NCBI GenBank assembly: GCA_902496665.1 | Contig: CABVBU010000003.1 | Coordinates: 1-64,000 of the forward strand | Origin: an uncultured Clostridium sp. | GTDB taxonomy: Bacteria > Bacillota > Clostridia > Lachnospirales > Lachnospiraceae | Direction: 5' to 3' | DNA: 64,000 bases | In this document: in pieces, positions 52,367 to 60,317 of the stretch | Layout: every line of letters begins with the position of its first letter | Numbering within the stretch: the first letter of the stretch is position 1 | The notes under the pieces: model-generated | Databases searched by the model: none | What the model was told of the DNA's origin: nothing | The model's input: only the letters and a program-made list of their open reading frames with translations | Program-made: the position numbers and the translations under genes

Positions 52367-52987
52367 TTATTTCTTTTTCTTCGGCGGATTCTCAGCCCGA
52401 AGCTCATCCGCCAGCCGTTCGATCATCTGCTTCTTCAAGAACACATCAAACGCCAGCTCACAGGTAAACGCGAAGAGCTGCAGCGATTCCTCGTTCTCCG
52501 GGTCTGCGGCACCTTCCGCAGCAGAGGGAAACGTCTCTTTCGCCTTCTCAAATTTCTCTTTCACATCTTCCTTCAGCCGGTCCATCTGATCATGTTCCAT
52601 GGAGAAGACCTTTGTGTAGATCTCCGCCAGGGAGGATTCCGATGTGCCGAAATGGTTCTCTGTAATATAGGAAAGAACCGTCTCGATATCCGTGAAGCTC
52701 AGCAGATTTTTAAAATAATAGATAAATACCAGAAGCAGGATATGTTCCTGGGTATATTTTTTCCGTACAGGGGATGGAAGCAGGTTATTTTTCGCGTAGT
52801 TGTTGATCATGGTCTTTGTCAGAACCTTGTCTTCCGGATAGCGCTTTAACTCACCGAGGTGCTTCTCCATAAAGGTCGTCACCTGATCCATATAGAGGTC
52901 GATCTGCGGGATCTCATCGACATGGATATGGTCGAGGCTGTCCAGGTGAGCGAGCAGCTCATTCAGTCGTTCTTCATTCGTTCTCAT
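52367..52987 (-). CDS. DUF1836 domain-containing protein
   Basis: A 206-residue protein of the DUF1836 family. After a short N-terminal part, KVLTKTMINNYAKNNLLPSPVRKKYTQEHILLLVFIYYFK resembles a MerR-like DNA-binding turn, so a regulatory role is plausible but unproven. A helical middle and a basic end PPKKKK follow. The ATG at 52987 has AAAGGAG eight bases upstream; an in-frame ATG 21 bases earlier is less good. It has its own near-consensus promoter with an inverted repeat in the spacer. Confidence 0.88.
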   Translation of the reverse strand: MRTNEERLNELLAHLDSLDHIHVDEIPQIDLYMDQVTTFMEKHLGELKRYPEDKVLTKTMINNYAKNNLLPSPVRKKYTQEHILLLVFIYYFKNLLSFTDIETVLSYITENHFGTSESSLAEIYTKVFSMEHDQMDRLKEDVKEKFEKAKETFPSAAEGAADPENEESLQLFAFTCELAFDVFLKKQMIERLADELRAENPPKKKK

Positions 52988-53010
52988 GGTGAAACTCCTT
53001 TCATCCATCT

Positions 53011-53039
53011 ATTATATAGTATTAAAAACTATATGACAA
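53011..53039 (-). promoter_or_regulatory. promoter of the DUF1836 gene with internal inverted repeat
   Basis: On the minus strand TTGTCA (53034-53039), a 17-base spacer and perfect TATAAT (53011-53016). A perfect 7-bp inverted repeat, ATATAGT/ACTATAT (53014-53034), fills the space between the boxes and is well placed for a repressor. Confidence 0.75.
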
Positions 53040-53080
53040 GGGGTAAAGGTGATTTTTTAAGTTACAGATCTGCCATGGGC

Positions 53081-53126
53081 AAAAAATGCGCATCAACCGG
53101 GATCTTGTCCCCGGATGGTGCGCATT
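53081..53126 (-). terminator. terminator of the TAXI protein gene
   Basis: ATGCGCA/TGCGCAT and CCGGG/CCCGG stems, followed on the minus strand by six T residues. A strong hairpin. Confidence 0.85.
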
Positions 53127-53156
53127 CGACTGTTTATACTTTTATACTGAAAAGAA

Positions 53157-54170
53157 TTATCTGCTGTGTTCCTGCAGCAGCCCCTGCTCCGCATAAAACC
53201 GCTCAGCCCCCGGATGAAGCTCGATCGGAAGATCCTCGTACATGAATCCCGTCTGAGAGGCATAGGAGAGGGCGGGATGGAGATCCTTTAAGCGGTCACG
53301 GTTCTCGTAGAGGATCGAGGTGATCTCATAGACGAGATCGTCGCCCATGTTCTCGCTGACGCAGAGGAGACATTTGATCCCAAAGGTTGCAACATCCTCG
53401 TCCTGACCGTTGTAGGTACCGGCGGGAATCTCCTCCATATAATAGAATGGATTGGAGCGGATGATGGAGCGGAGCTCAGAACCCGTGTATTTTAAAAGAT
53501 GGCATGGAACCTCGTCCGCCAGCTTTGCGAGTCCGGAGATCGGTACACCGGTGAACCCGTGGATCGCGTCGAGGGTCCTGTTTTTAACCTCCTCAGCGCC
53601 CGAGCCGAGTCCGCAGTTTACAAGGGTGGAATTCTGCTCCGTGACACCGAGAACACTCAGGGAAACCTTTGCGGCGAGCTCCGTGGTGGAATCATGAGGA
53701 CCGACCCCAAGTTTATTCCCCTTCAGATCATGCACATAAAAAATTCCGGAATCATCCCGGGCCATCCAGTTCGAGAGGCTCGGATAGAGGGCTGCGATGA
53801 CCTTGAGTCCTTTAAACGGAGAGTCCTTGAATTCCCCGCTTCCGTTTACCGCAGCAAAGGCCACGTCACCGCTGACAAGTCCGAGATCGATGCTTCCCTG
53901 TTGGAGGGAGCGGACATTTCCGGAGGAGCCCGTGGAAGCGCTGACGTTCAGTTTGAGGGTGGAGTCGGCCTCCCCAACGACCCCGGAGATCGCTTTTCCG
54001 ACCGGGGACATGGTCCCGCCGCTGTCGGCAGTTCCGATCGTCAGAATTTTTAATGAATCCGATGCTGCCCCTGTCTGGCCCTGCGGGGGCACGGAAGCTT
54101 TTCCGCATCCGCCAAGCGCGAGACCGGTACAGACGAGGAACAAAGAAACTATGTGTAAAAATTTATGCAT
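53157..54170 (-). CDS. TAXI-family TRAP transporter solute-binding lipoprotein
   Basis: A 337-residue extracellular binding protein. The signal peptide ends LALGGC, so Cys22 is the lipid anchor. The TAXI pattern is visible: LTIGTADSGGTMSPVGKAISGVV, LNVSASTGSSGNVRSLQQGSIDLGLVSGDVA and KLGVGPHDSTTEL. TAXI proteins normally work with a fused DctQM membrane permease, but none is in this window. One structurally known TAXI protein binds glutamate/glutamine, and the neighbours are two glutamate carriers, so glutamate binding is a reasonable guess. It has its own promoter and terminator. Confidence 0.88.
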   Translation of the reverse strand: MHKFLHIVSLFLVCTGLALGGCGKASVPPQGQTGAASDSLKILTIGTADSGGTMSPVGKAISGVVGEADSTLKLNVSASTGSSGNVRSLQQGSIDLGLVSGDVAFAAVNGSGEFKDSPFKGLKVIAALYPSLSNWMARDDSGIFYVHDLKGNKLGVGPHDSTTELAAKVSLSVLGVTEQNSTLVNCGLGSGAEEVKNRTLDAIHGFTGVPISGLAKLADEVPCHLLKYTGSELRSIIRSNPFYYMEEIPAGTYNGQDEDVATFGIKCLLCVSENMGDDLVYEITSILYENRDRLKDLHPALSYASQTGFMYEDLPIELHPGAERFYAEQGLLQEHSR

Positions 54171-54249
54171 GAAGATATCCCATTCCTTGTGTGTCAGGCT
54201 GTAAAACCGGAAAAAGCTCCGGACAGCTTTTGTAACTTTACATCTTTAG

Positions 54250-54279
54250 AGTATAACATAAAATCCGCGGCAGATACAA
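54250..54279 (-). promoter_or_regulatory. promoter of the TAXI protein gene
   Basis: On the minus strand TTGTAT (54274-54279), an 18-base spacer and TATACT (54250-54255). A CCGGA/TCCGG mini-hairpin follows in the leader. Confidence 0.65.
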
Positions 54280-54294
54280 TGTATTTTAGAAAAA

Positions 54295-54333
54295 CAAACA
54301 AAAACCGGTCGGAGAGGGGGGATCTCCGACCGG
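54295..54333 (-). terminator. terminator of the first gltS gene
   Basis: CCGGTCGGAGA and TCTCCGACCGG form an 11-bp perfect stem, followed on the minus strand by a T-rich tail. Confidence 0.88.
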
Positions 54334-54381
54334 AAAAGAGGGTTATACAAATGAGAAACCACTAAATGTTGTAAGGTTCTG

Positions 54382-55632
54382 TCAACTCCGGAACAGGCTT
54401 CCGAAGATGGAGAGGAAGATCGGGTTGTAGATATCATCGATGATAACGGCAAAGGACGGATATAAAACCCATGCGATGGTGTGCCAGCCGTACTGGTCCA
54501 TGATCGCTTTCTCGTTTGCGACGGCGTTGGAACCGGAACCGCAGCCCCAGCCGATGTTTCCGGCTGTCATGACAGCTGCGCCGTAATCGCGGCCGAAGAG
54601 GTTGAAGGATACAAAGATTCCAAAGAGTGCCATGAAGATGCCCTGTGCAACGAGGATGATGCCCATCTGTCCTGCAAGAGGAGCAAGCTTCGTGAAGTCG
54701 GTGGTCATAAGTACGAGGGCAAGGTAGAGCTCTAAGAACATATGTTCAATAGCGTCAACCTCTGGTACATAGAACTTGATTCCGGTTGCTTCCATGACGT
54801 TTCTTGCGATGGCACCGGCGAAGAGGCAGCCGATGAATTTCGGCATCTCGATCATCGGGATGTTATCAAGCAGGCAGTAGATCGGCATTCCGAGCGCTGC
54901 GAGAAGAAGACACATCGCAAACATCATGATCATTTTTGTGTTGTTAAGCTCCGGAACCTTGCCGGTTGCATGTGCTTCCGGTTTGTCGTTCGGATCAGAC
55001 TTTAAGCCGTGCTTTGCGATCAGGAAGGCTGCAACCGGACCGCCGATCAGGGAGCCCATGATATTTCCCATGGTACCGGCTGCGACACCAACAACGGTGG
55101 CATCCGGTGCGCCCCATTCCTCAAAGATCGGACCGAACGCGGACGCGGTGCCGACACCGCCGGACATCGCTGCGGAAGAACACTGAAGCGCTAAGAGCGG
55201 GTGCATTCCGATGAGCTGGCTCAGGGCGTATCCTAAGAGGTCCTGACAGGTGATCAGAAGACATGCAGCAAATGCGATGAGGACACAGAGCTTTCCGCCT
55301 GCGTGCTTTAACATCTTCGCGCTGAAGCCGAAGCCCACGCAGAGGAAGAATAAGTTCTGGCAGAGATCCTTCATGATCGTCGCGTCGAAGGAGATTCCGA
55401 CGATTCCTGCGCCTTTGATGCAGGATACGATGATAGAGAAGATCAGACCGGAAATAACAGGCGCCGGGATCGCGTATTTTCTGAGAGCCGCGGAACGGGC
55501 AACGATGGCCCGGCCGAGGAAGATTACGATGGCCGCGAAACCGAGAGTACACAGGTACTCAAATTTGAAAGAGGCGACTGCTCCGTCGGCTGCCGGTTTG
55601 TAGGTGCCGAAATAACTGATGATACTTTCCAT
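54382..55632 (-). CDS. gltS: sodium/glutamate symporter GltS (paralogue 1)
   Basis: A 416-residue membrane carrier that imports glutamate with sodium. Ten or more helices; conserved segments include IPAPVISGLIFSI, QCSSAAMSGGVGTASAFGPIFEEWG, AAGTMGNIMGSLIGGPVAAFLI and, in the second half, MTAGNIGWGCGSGSNAVANEKAIMDQYG, the two inverted-repeat hairpin regions of the ESS family. It is nearly identical over long stretches to the gene at 56063. Its promoter is at 55768-55796 and its terminator at 54295-54333, so the two copies are transcribed separately. Confidence 0.94.
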   Translation of the reverse strand: MESIISYFGTYKPAADGAVASFKFEYLCTLGFAAIVIFLGRAIVARSAALRKYAIPAPVISGLIFSIIVSCIKGAGIVGISFDATIMKDLCQNLFFLCVGFGFSAKMLKHAGGKLCVLIAFAACLLITCQDLLGYALSQLIGMHPLLALQCSSAAMSGGVGTASAFGPIFEEWGAPDATVVGVAAGTMGNIMGSLIGGPVAAFLIAKHGLKSDPNDKPEAHATGKVPELNNTKMIMMFAMCLLLAALGMPIYCLLDNIPMIEMPKFIGCLFAGAIARNVMEATGIKFYVPEVDAIEHMFLELYLALVLMTTDFTKLAPLAGQMGIILVAQGIFMALFGIFVSFNLFGRDYGAAVMTAGNIGWGCGSGSNAVANEKAIMDQYGWHTIAWVLYPSFAVIIDDIYNPIFLSIFGSLFRS

Positions 55633-55767
55633 AAGAGTTCCTCCAATCCTTTTTTAGTAGGTGTGCTCCGAAAGCTTCCTGAAAACGAAACAGCGAATGG
55701 AACTGTTTTATTTCCCCACAGAGGAGCCTGCCGGAGTTGTTTGGGAAGGTAAAATCTTTATGAAAAA

Positions 55768-55796
55768 AGAATAAAATATTTTCAAATAAAATGCAA
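55768..55796 (-). promoter_or_regulatory. promoter of gltS paralogue 1
   Basis: On the minus strand TTGCAT (55791-55796), a 17-base spacer and TATTCT (55768-55773). Upstream the sequence GTTACTTAAGTTAC (about 55822-55835) may be an activator site; a GTTACTTA string also precedes the other gltS promoter. The remaining gap 55633-56062 is AT-rich leader and the terminator of paralogue 2. Confidence 0.7.
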
Positions 55797-55968
55797 TTTT
55801 AATAAGTATTAACCAACAATTGTAACTTAAGTAACAAAAATGCAGTAAAAAACTTACAAAAACGGATACAGAGAGAATATAAAGCTGTACGGAAAATTAG
55901 CGGGAAAAGACTTGACACATCCTGGACGTCTCGCGCAGCCGCCTGCGGCAGCCTGTATCTTCGCGCAC

Positions 55969-56010
55969 AAAAAAATCCGCCCGGAAGAGTGGGGATCTCT
56001 CCGGGCGGAT
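55969..56010 (-). terminator. terminator of the second gltS gene
   Basis: ATCCGCCCGGA and TCCGGGCGGAT form a perfect 11-bp stem with a T run on the minus strand. Confidence 0.88.
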
Positions 56011-56062
56011 ATAAGGGGGTATGTATCAAGATCAAAAAATGTATATGGGATCTGACTTACGA

Positions 56063-57313
56063 TCAGCCTTTGAATAAGCCACCAAAGATGGAAAGGAAGA
56101 TCGGGTTGTAAATATCATCGATGATAACAGCGAAGGACGGGTAGAGAACCCATGCGATGTTGTGCCATCCGTACTGATCCATAACTGCCTTTTCGTTCGC
56201 TACTGCGTTCGGACCGGAACCGCAGCCCCAACCGATGTTGCCGGCTGTCATAACGGCTGCGCCGTAGTCGCGGCCAAAGAGGTTGAAGGATACGAAGATA
56301 CCGAACAGAGCTATGAGGATCGCCTGTGCTACGAGGATGATACCCATCTGGCCTGCAACCGGGGCAAGCTTCGTGAAGTCCGTTGTCATAAGAACAAGTG
56401 CAAGGTAAAGCTCCAGGAACATATGCTCGATGGCATCAACCTCCGGAACATAGAACTTGATGTTTGCTGCTTCCATGACGTTTCTTGCGATGGCACCTGC
56501 GAAGAGGCAGCCGATGAATTTCGGCATCTCGATCATCGGGATGTTGTCGAGTAAGCAGTAGATCGGCATACCGAGAGCTGCGAGAAGTAAGCACATTGCG
56601 AACATCATGATCATCTTTGTGTTGTCTAACTCCGGTGCCTTGCCGGTTACCTTTGCTTCCGGCTTATCGTTCGGGTCAGCCTTTAAACCGTGCTTTGCGA
56701 TCAGGAAAGCTGCAACCGGACCACCGATGAGGGAGCCCATAACGTTACCAAGAGTACCTGCCGCAACACCGATCGTTGTAGCATCCTGTGCACCCCAGCC
56801 CTCGAAGATCGGACCAAAGGCAGATGCAGTACCAACACCACCGGACATCGCTGCGGAAGAACACTGGAGAGCGAGGAGCGGATTTAAGTTGATCAGGTGA
56901 GCGATCGCAATACCAAGGATATCCTGACAGGTGATCAGGAGGCAGGCTGCAAATGCGATCATAACGCAGAGCTTTCCGCCTGCATGTCTTAACATCTTTG
57001 CGCTGAAGCCGAAGCCTACGCAGAGGAAGAAGAGGTTCTGACAGAGGTCTTTCATGACCTTTGCGTCAAAACTGATACTGACTGTGCCGGTCATCTTGAT
57101 TGCGGAAATGAGAAGTGAAAAGATGATACCGGAAACGACCGGAGCAGGAATCGCGTATTTTCTTAATGCCGCGGAATGTGCGACGATCGCACGTCCGAGG
57201 AAGATTACGATTGCTGCAAAGCCGAGAGTACATAAATACTCAAATTTAAAATTTGCGATTGCGCCGTCGGCAGCCGGTGTGTAGGTGCCGAAATAGCTGA
57301 TGATATTCTCCAT
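56063..57313 (-). CDS. gltS: sodium/glutamate symporter GltS (paralogue 2)
   Basis: A 416-residue paralogue of the downstream gltS with the same ESS-family motifs (QCSSAAMSGGVGTASAFGPIFEGWG; AAGTLGNVMGSLIGGPVAAFL; MTAGNIGWGCGSGPNAVANEKAVMDQYG). Differences cluster in the first 120 residues, for example ISAIKMTGTVSISFDAKVMK against VSCIKGAGIVGISFDATIMK. It lies directly downstream of the response-regulator gene and has its own promoter (57466-57494) and an AGGAGG-type ribosome-binding site. Confidence 0.94.
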   Translation of the reverse strand: MENIISYFGTYTPAADGAIANFKFEYLCTLGFAAIVIFLGRAIVAHSAALRKYAIPAPVVSGIIFSLLISAIKMTGTVSISFDAKVMKDLCQNLFFLCVGFGFSAKMLRHAGGKLCVMIAFAACLLITCQDILGIAIAHLINLNPLLALQCSSAAMSGGVGTASAFGPIFEGWGAQDATTIGVAAGTLGNVMGSLIGGPVAAFLIAKHGLKADPNDKPEAKVTGKAPELDNTKMIMMFAMCLLLAALGMPIYCLLDNIPMIEMPKFIGCLFAGAIARNVMEAANIKFYVPEVDAIEHMFLELYLALVLMTTDFTKLAPVAGQMGIILVAQAILIALFGIFVSFNLFGRDYGAAVMTAGNIGWGCGSGPNAVANEKAVMDQYGWHNIAWVLYPSFAVIIDDIYNPIFLSIFGGLFKG

Positions 57314-57465
57314 AAAATATCCTCCTATCCTTTTTTTGCCTTACACATTCCGCTCTTCTTTTCCTGTCCCGGGAATCCGGAAACAGCTCACAGATGAAAA
57401 GAAAAGCGCTCCATCTGTTTATACCCCGTTTACATTGATGAAAAATGTGTAAAAACTTTATAAAA

Positions 57466-57494
57466 AGAATAAAAGATTTTGTGCATGATGTCAA
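57466..57494 (-). promoter_or_regulatory. promoter of gltS paralogue 2
   Basis: On the minus strand TTGACA (57489-57494), a 17-base spacer and TATTCT (57466-57471). Immediately upstream lies GTTACTTACTTACTTAAA (about 57495-57512), a short tandem TTAC repeat sharing GTTACTTA with the paralogue 1 region. Confidence 0.8.
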
Positions 57495-57550
57495 TTTAAG
57501 TAAGTAAGTAACAGGTTTTGTAAATATCGTAACTGCCGTCGGAGGGCAGA

Positions 57551-58237
57551 TCATTTTTGCCCGAATCCATATTTGATCGAGGGGCGGCCGCCGGTCTTGT
57601 AATCGATCGTGCTGATGATCTCGCCGGTGTCTACCATATAGTTCATGTATCTGCGGATCGTGATGCGGGAGAGATGGATCTGCTCGGCGATCTGTTCGCT
57701 GGTAAAGAAGCCGTTCCGGTTGTTCTGCAGATATTCCCGGATCATGGCGAGGGTTGTCTCGTTCAACCCCTTTGCGAGTGACGGCTTTGTGTCCGCCCGC
57801 TGGTCATTCACGGAAAAAAGACGGTCGATATCGTGCTGGCCGAGTCCCCCGTGGCTGTGCTCCAGATACTTCTTTGTCTCGGTATAACGGTCAAGGGCTG
57901 CCTTAAACCGCGTATATTCGAAGGGCTTCACGAGATAGTCGGTGATCCCGCGGTTTAACAGGGAGCGGACGATATCCGTATCGTTCGCGGAGGTGACCAT
58001 AATGACGGAGGGTGTGAGACCGGCACTGTGGAGGGCATCAAGAAACTCACCTCCGTTCATGACAGGGGTATAGTAATCGAGAATGATCAGGTCAGCGGGA
58101 TTTGTCTTCAGGTAAGGGAGTGCCTCCGCCCCGTTTTTAAAGATCCGGTCCACCCGGAACTCAGGGGTGACCTCGACATACTGCTTATTGATGGAGGCGA
58201 CCATTGGATCGTCCTCGATGATGATTACATGGTACAT
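57551..58237 (-). CDS. CitB/DcuR-family response regulator
   Basis: A 228-residue response regulator. The receiver domain has IIIEDDPMV and phospho-acceptor Asp54 in LIILDYYTPVMNG, with Lys in YLVKPFEYTRF. A C-terminal helix-turn-helix (GFFTSEQIAEQIHLSRITIRRYMNYMVDTGEI) is characteristic of the CitB/DcuR/MalR group. It overlaps the kinase gene by 13 bases. The adjacent gltS and TAXI genes are its likely targets, with glutamate or a dicarboxylate as the signal; this is inference. Confidence 0.93.
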   Translation of the reverse strand: MYHVIIIEDDPMVASINKQYVEVTPEFRVDRIFKNGAEALPYLKTNPADLIILDYYTPVMNGGEFLDALHSAGLTPSVIMVTSANDTDIVRSLLNRGITDYLVKPFEYTRFKAALDRYTETKKYLEHSHGGLGQHDIDRLFSVNDQRADTKPSLAKGLNETTLAMIREYLQNNRNGFFTSEQIAEQIHLSRITIRRYMNYMVDTGEIISTIDYKTGGRPSIKYGFGQK

Positions 58238-59907
58238 GGTGTATGCTTCCTTTCCGTAAATGTGATGGTAAAGCAGGTTCCCTCTCCCGGTTCTGTCTCG
58301 ATGGAGATTTCGCCGTTCCCATTGTCTACAAGCTGTTTGATCAGGAAAAGTCCGGTCCCGCGGTTTGTGCCCTTGGACGAGACACCCTTTTCATAGATCC
58401 TGTCGATCAGATCCGGACGGATCCCGCGCCCGGTGTCCTCACAGGTGATGATATTGCAGCCCGGGTCACAGTAGATCCCGAGTGTGATCTCCCGGATCTC
58501 AGGACTGCCGGCGGAAAGCTCTTCGATGGCATTTTCGAGAAGATTTCCGACGATTGTGATATAGTTTTCGACCGGAAGAAGAAGATCCTTTTCCAGACAG
58601 CGGCTGTCCGGTGAGACGGTGAGCAGGATGCCGAGCTCCGCGGCATGCATCATTTTTCCGATCACAAGGGCGCAGATCTTTGACACGCGCAGGCAGTCCG
58701 CTGTCTGGCGGATCGACTGGCTGGAGACAAGGTTGCTGTTGATAATGAAGTTGATGGCCTCGTCGGTCTGTCCGGTCTGGAGGTAACCGAGGATCACGTG
58801 GAGCTTATTTAAAAATTCGTGGTTGAAGGCGCGCAGTGTATCAAGCATCGCCTTTGCTCCGGTGAGCTCGTCCATGACTGTCTCCATCTCCGTCTGGTCA
58901 TTGATGATCGTGAGGATCACCGGGTGCTCCGTCTGGGTGTCTGCCGGAATCTCACTGACCAGAAGCCTTCGGTTCTCACAGGTGCAGGCACGGTGGTAGG
59001 ACGGTGTGCCGGACGCGAGGACCCGGTCTGCCTGGGATTCCGGGAAGAAATCCCTGAAAGTGCGTCCTTCCATAAGAGGTTCGGTCCGTTCCTGGCCAGA
59101 AGTCCCATCGTCCGGGGAGACAGACGGCGGATCCTCCGGTGTTTCAGGCAGGACATGAAAGAGCCGCTCTGCCGCCTGATTTGCGTAGACCACAGAGCCG
59201 GTGGAATCCGTGGCGACAAGACCTTCCTCCAGTGCATTCAAAACGGTATCCTGACGCAGGTACAGGTCGAGCAGCTCCGTCGGGTGGTGTCCCATCAGGG
59301 AGTCCCGGAGAAGAGAGACGAGCCCGCGGGATAGAAAGATGCTGACGAGCAGCATGATCATCGCTGCCAGTAAATAGGTAGGAAAGACTTCGTGGACCTG
59401 CTCGGAGATGTAGGTGTTGAAGACCGACGCTATAACGAAACCGATGATTGCTCCGTCGCTGTTCCGGATCGAATGGAAGGCCCGCCGCTGGGAACCGTTT
59501 GTACCGTAGCCAATGGCGATATAGGGCTGGCTGCCCTTTAAGATTGCCTCCTCCTCACCGTCGACGAAGGTTTCTCCTGTCTCCTTCCGGTTTGTGTGGT
59601 AGAACCGCAGCCCGGTCGTATTATAAATGGCCATGACATTGAGATCGGGAAAATTTTCAGACAGGGAATCCAGAGCTTCATTGGCGGATCCGTCCGGATA
59701 ACCGTTTTCCAGCATGGAGACAACGCTGTCCATGGAGGCAACATAGGCGGCGAGGGCGCTGATATTTTTATCGATTTCCTGACGCTGCCGTGTAATCGTC
59801 GAAGAAAGGGTTATACTTAAGGAGAGGAGCAGCAGGCAGATGGACACTGCCATAAAGCTGAAAAACAACTGGCTCTCCAGGGATAGTTTTCGAAATTTCT
59901 GCATCAT
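58225..59907 (-). CDS. CitA/DcuS-family sensor histidine kinase
   Basis: A 560-residue sensor. Helix one (about 14-34) and helix two (about 170-195) enclose an extracellular PDC/CACHE-type domain (NFPDLNVMAIYNTTGLRFYH, then IGYGTNGSQRRAFHSI). A cytoplasmic PAS domain (LDLYLRQDTVLNALEEGLVATDSTGSVVYAN) follows, then the short Spo0B-like DHp with NHEFLNKLHVILGYLQTG and an HATPase domain (NLLENAIEEL, DTGRGIRP, GTGLFLIKQLV). The ATG at 59907 follows GGAGGA; the upstream in-frame extension overlaps a repeat element. It senses a small carboxylate outside the cell by family analogy. Confidence 0.92.
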   Translation of the reverse strand: MMQKFRKLSLESQLFFSFMAVSICLLLLSLSITLSSTITRQRQEIDKNISALAAYVASMDSVVSMLENGYPDGSANEALDSLSENFPDLNVMAIYNTTGLRFYHTNRKETGETFVDGEEEAILKGSQPYIAIGYGTNGSQRRAFHSIRNSDGAIIGFVIASVFNTYISEQVHEVFPTYLLAAMIMLLVSIFLSRGLVSLLRDSLMGHHPTELLDLYLRQDTVLNALEEGLVATDSTGSVVYANQAAERLFHVLPETPEDPPSVSPDDGTSGQERTEPLMEGRTFRDFFPESQADRVLASGTPSYHRACTCENRRLLVSEIPADTQTEHPVILTIINDQTEMETVMDELTGAKAMLDTLRAFNHEFLNKLHVILGYLQTGQTDEAINFIINSNLVSSQSIRQTADCLRVSKICALVIGKMMHAAELGILLTVSPDSRCLEKDLLLPVENYITIVGNLLENAIEELSAGSPEIREITLGIYCDPGCNIITCEDTGRGIRPDLIDRIYEKGVSSKGTNRGTGLFLIKQLVDNGNGEISIETEPGEGTCFTITFTERKHTPCTM

Positions 59908-59943
59908 GAAACGTGTCCTCCATGGTGGAATACAGGTGTTGAT

Positions 59944-59980
59944 ATTTTGAGGATTGCGGGAGCACGTAGTGCGGAGCAAT
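59944..59980. repeat. solo C-module repeat upstream of the sensor kinase
   Basis: GGATTGC/GCAATCC outer stem around GGGAGCACGTAGTGCGGA, then CGGTAT and AGAGAG. This is the same module as the last part of the composite repeats at 21602 and 24890, with a different but still paired stem. It lies in the leader region of the minus-strand kinase gene. Confidence 0.7.
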
Positions 59981-59992
59981 CCGGTATCAGAG

Positions 59993-60016
59993 AGGTCAAA
60001 AGACTTTTTGACCTCA
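59993..60016. other. hairpin near the kinase promoter region
   Basis: GAGGTCAAAA and TTTTGACCTC pair with a four-base loop. It could be an attenuator in the kinase leader. Between it and gapA (60017-60153) I see only AT-rich sequence before the gapA promoter. Confidence 0.5.
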
Positions 60017-60153
60017 ACATATTATGCCTTAGTATAAAAAAAAAAAGAGGGAGTTTCAAGAGGAAAGATGACGAAAAAAAGAGGGATTCCCGGCTTTTGC
60101 CGAAAAAAGGAGAAAATCTTCGATTCATATTGGGAAAAGTTTGTAAAAAGGAC

Positions 60154-60182
60154 TTGCTATTTCTGGCAGAATTAGGTACAAT
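60154..60182 (+). promoter_or_regulatory. promoter of the gapA operon
   Basis: TTGCTA (60154-60159), a 17-base spacer and TACAAT (60177-60182), 136 bases before gapA. The leader contains imperfect dyads (ACGGTCCGTGAAACGT region, 60231-60260). Confidence 0.75.
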
Positions 60183-60317
60183 AAAACCAAGGTTGATTAA
60201 TATTTAACAATCATAACTGTTTGGCGTTTCAGAGTATCCTTTACGGTCCGTGAAACGTGCGGACATGCTGAATGGTTATGAAACGACCACACATCATTTT
60301 CTAGGAGGAAAAGAAAA

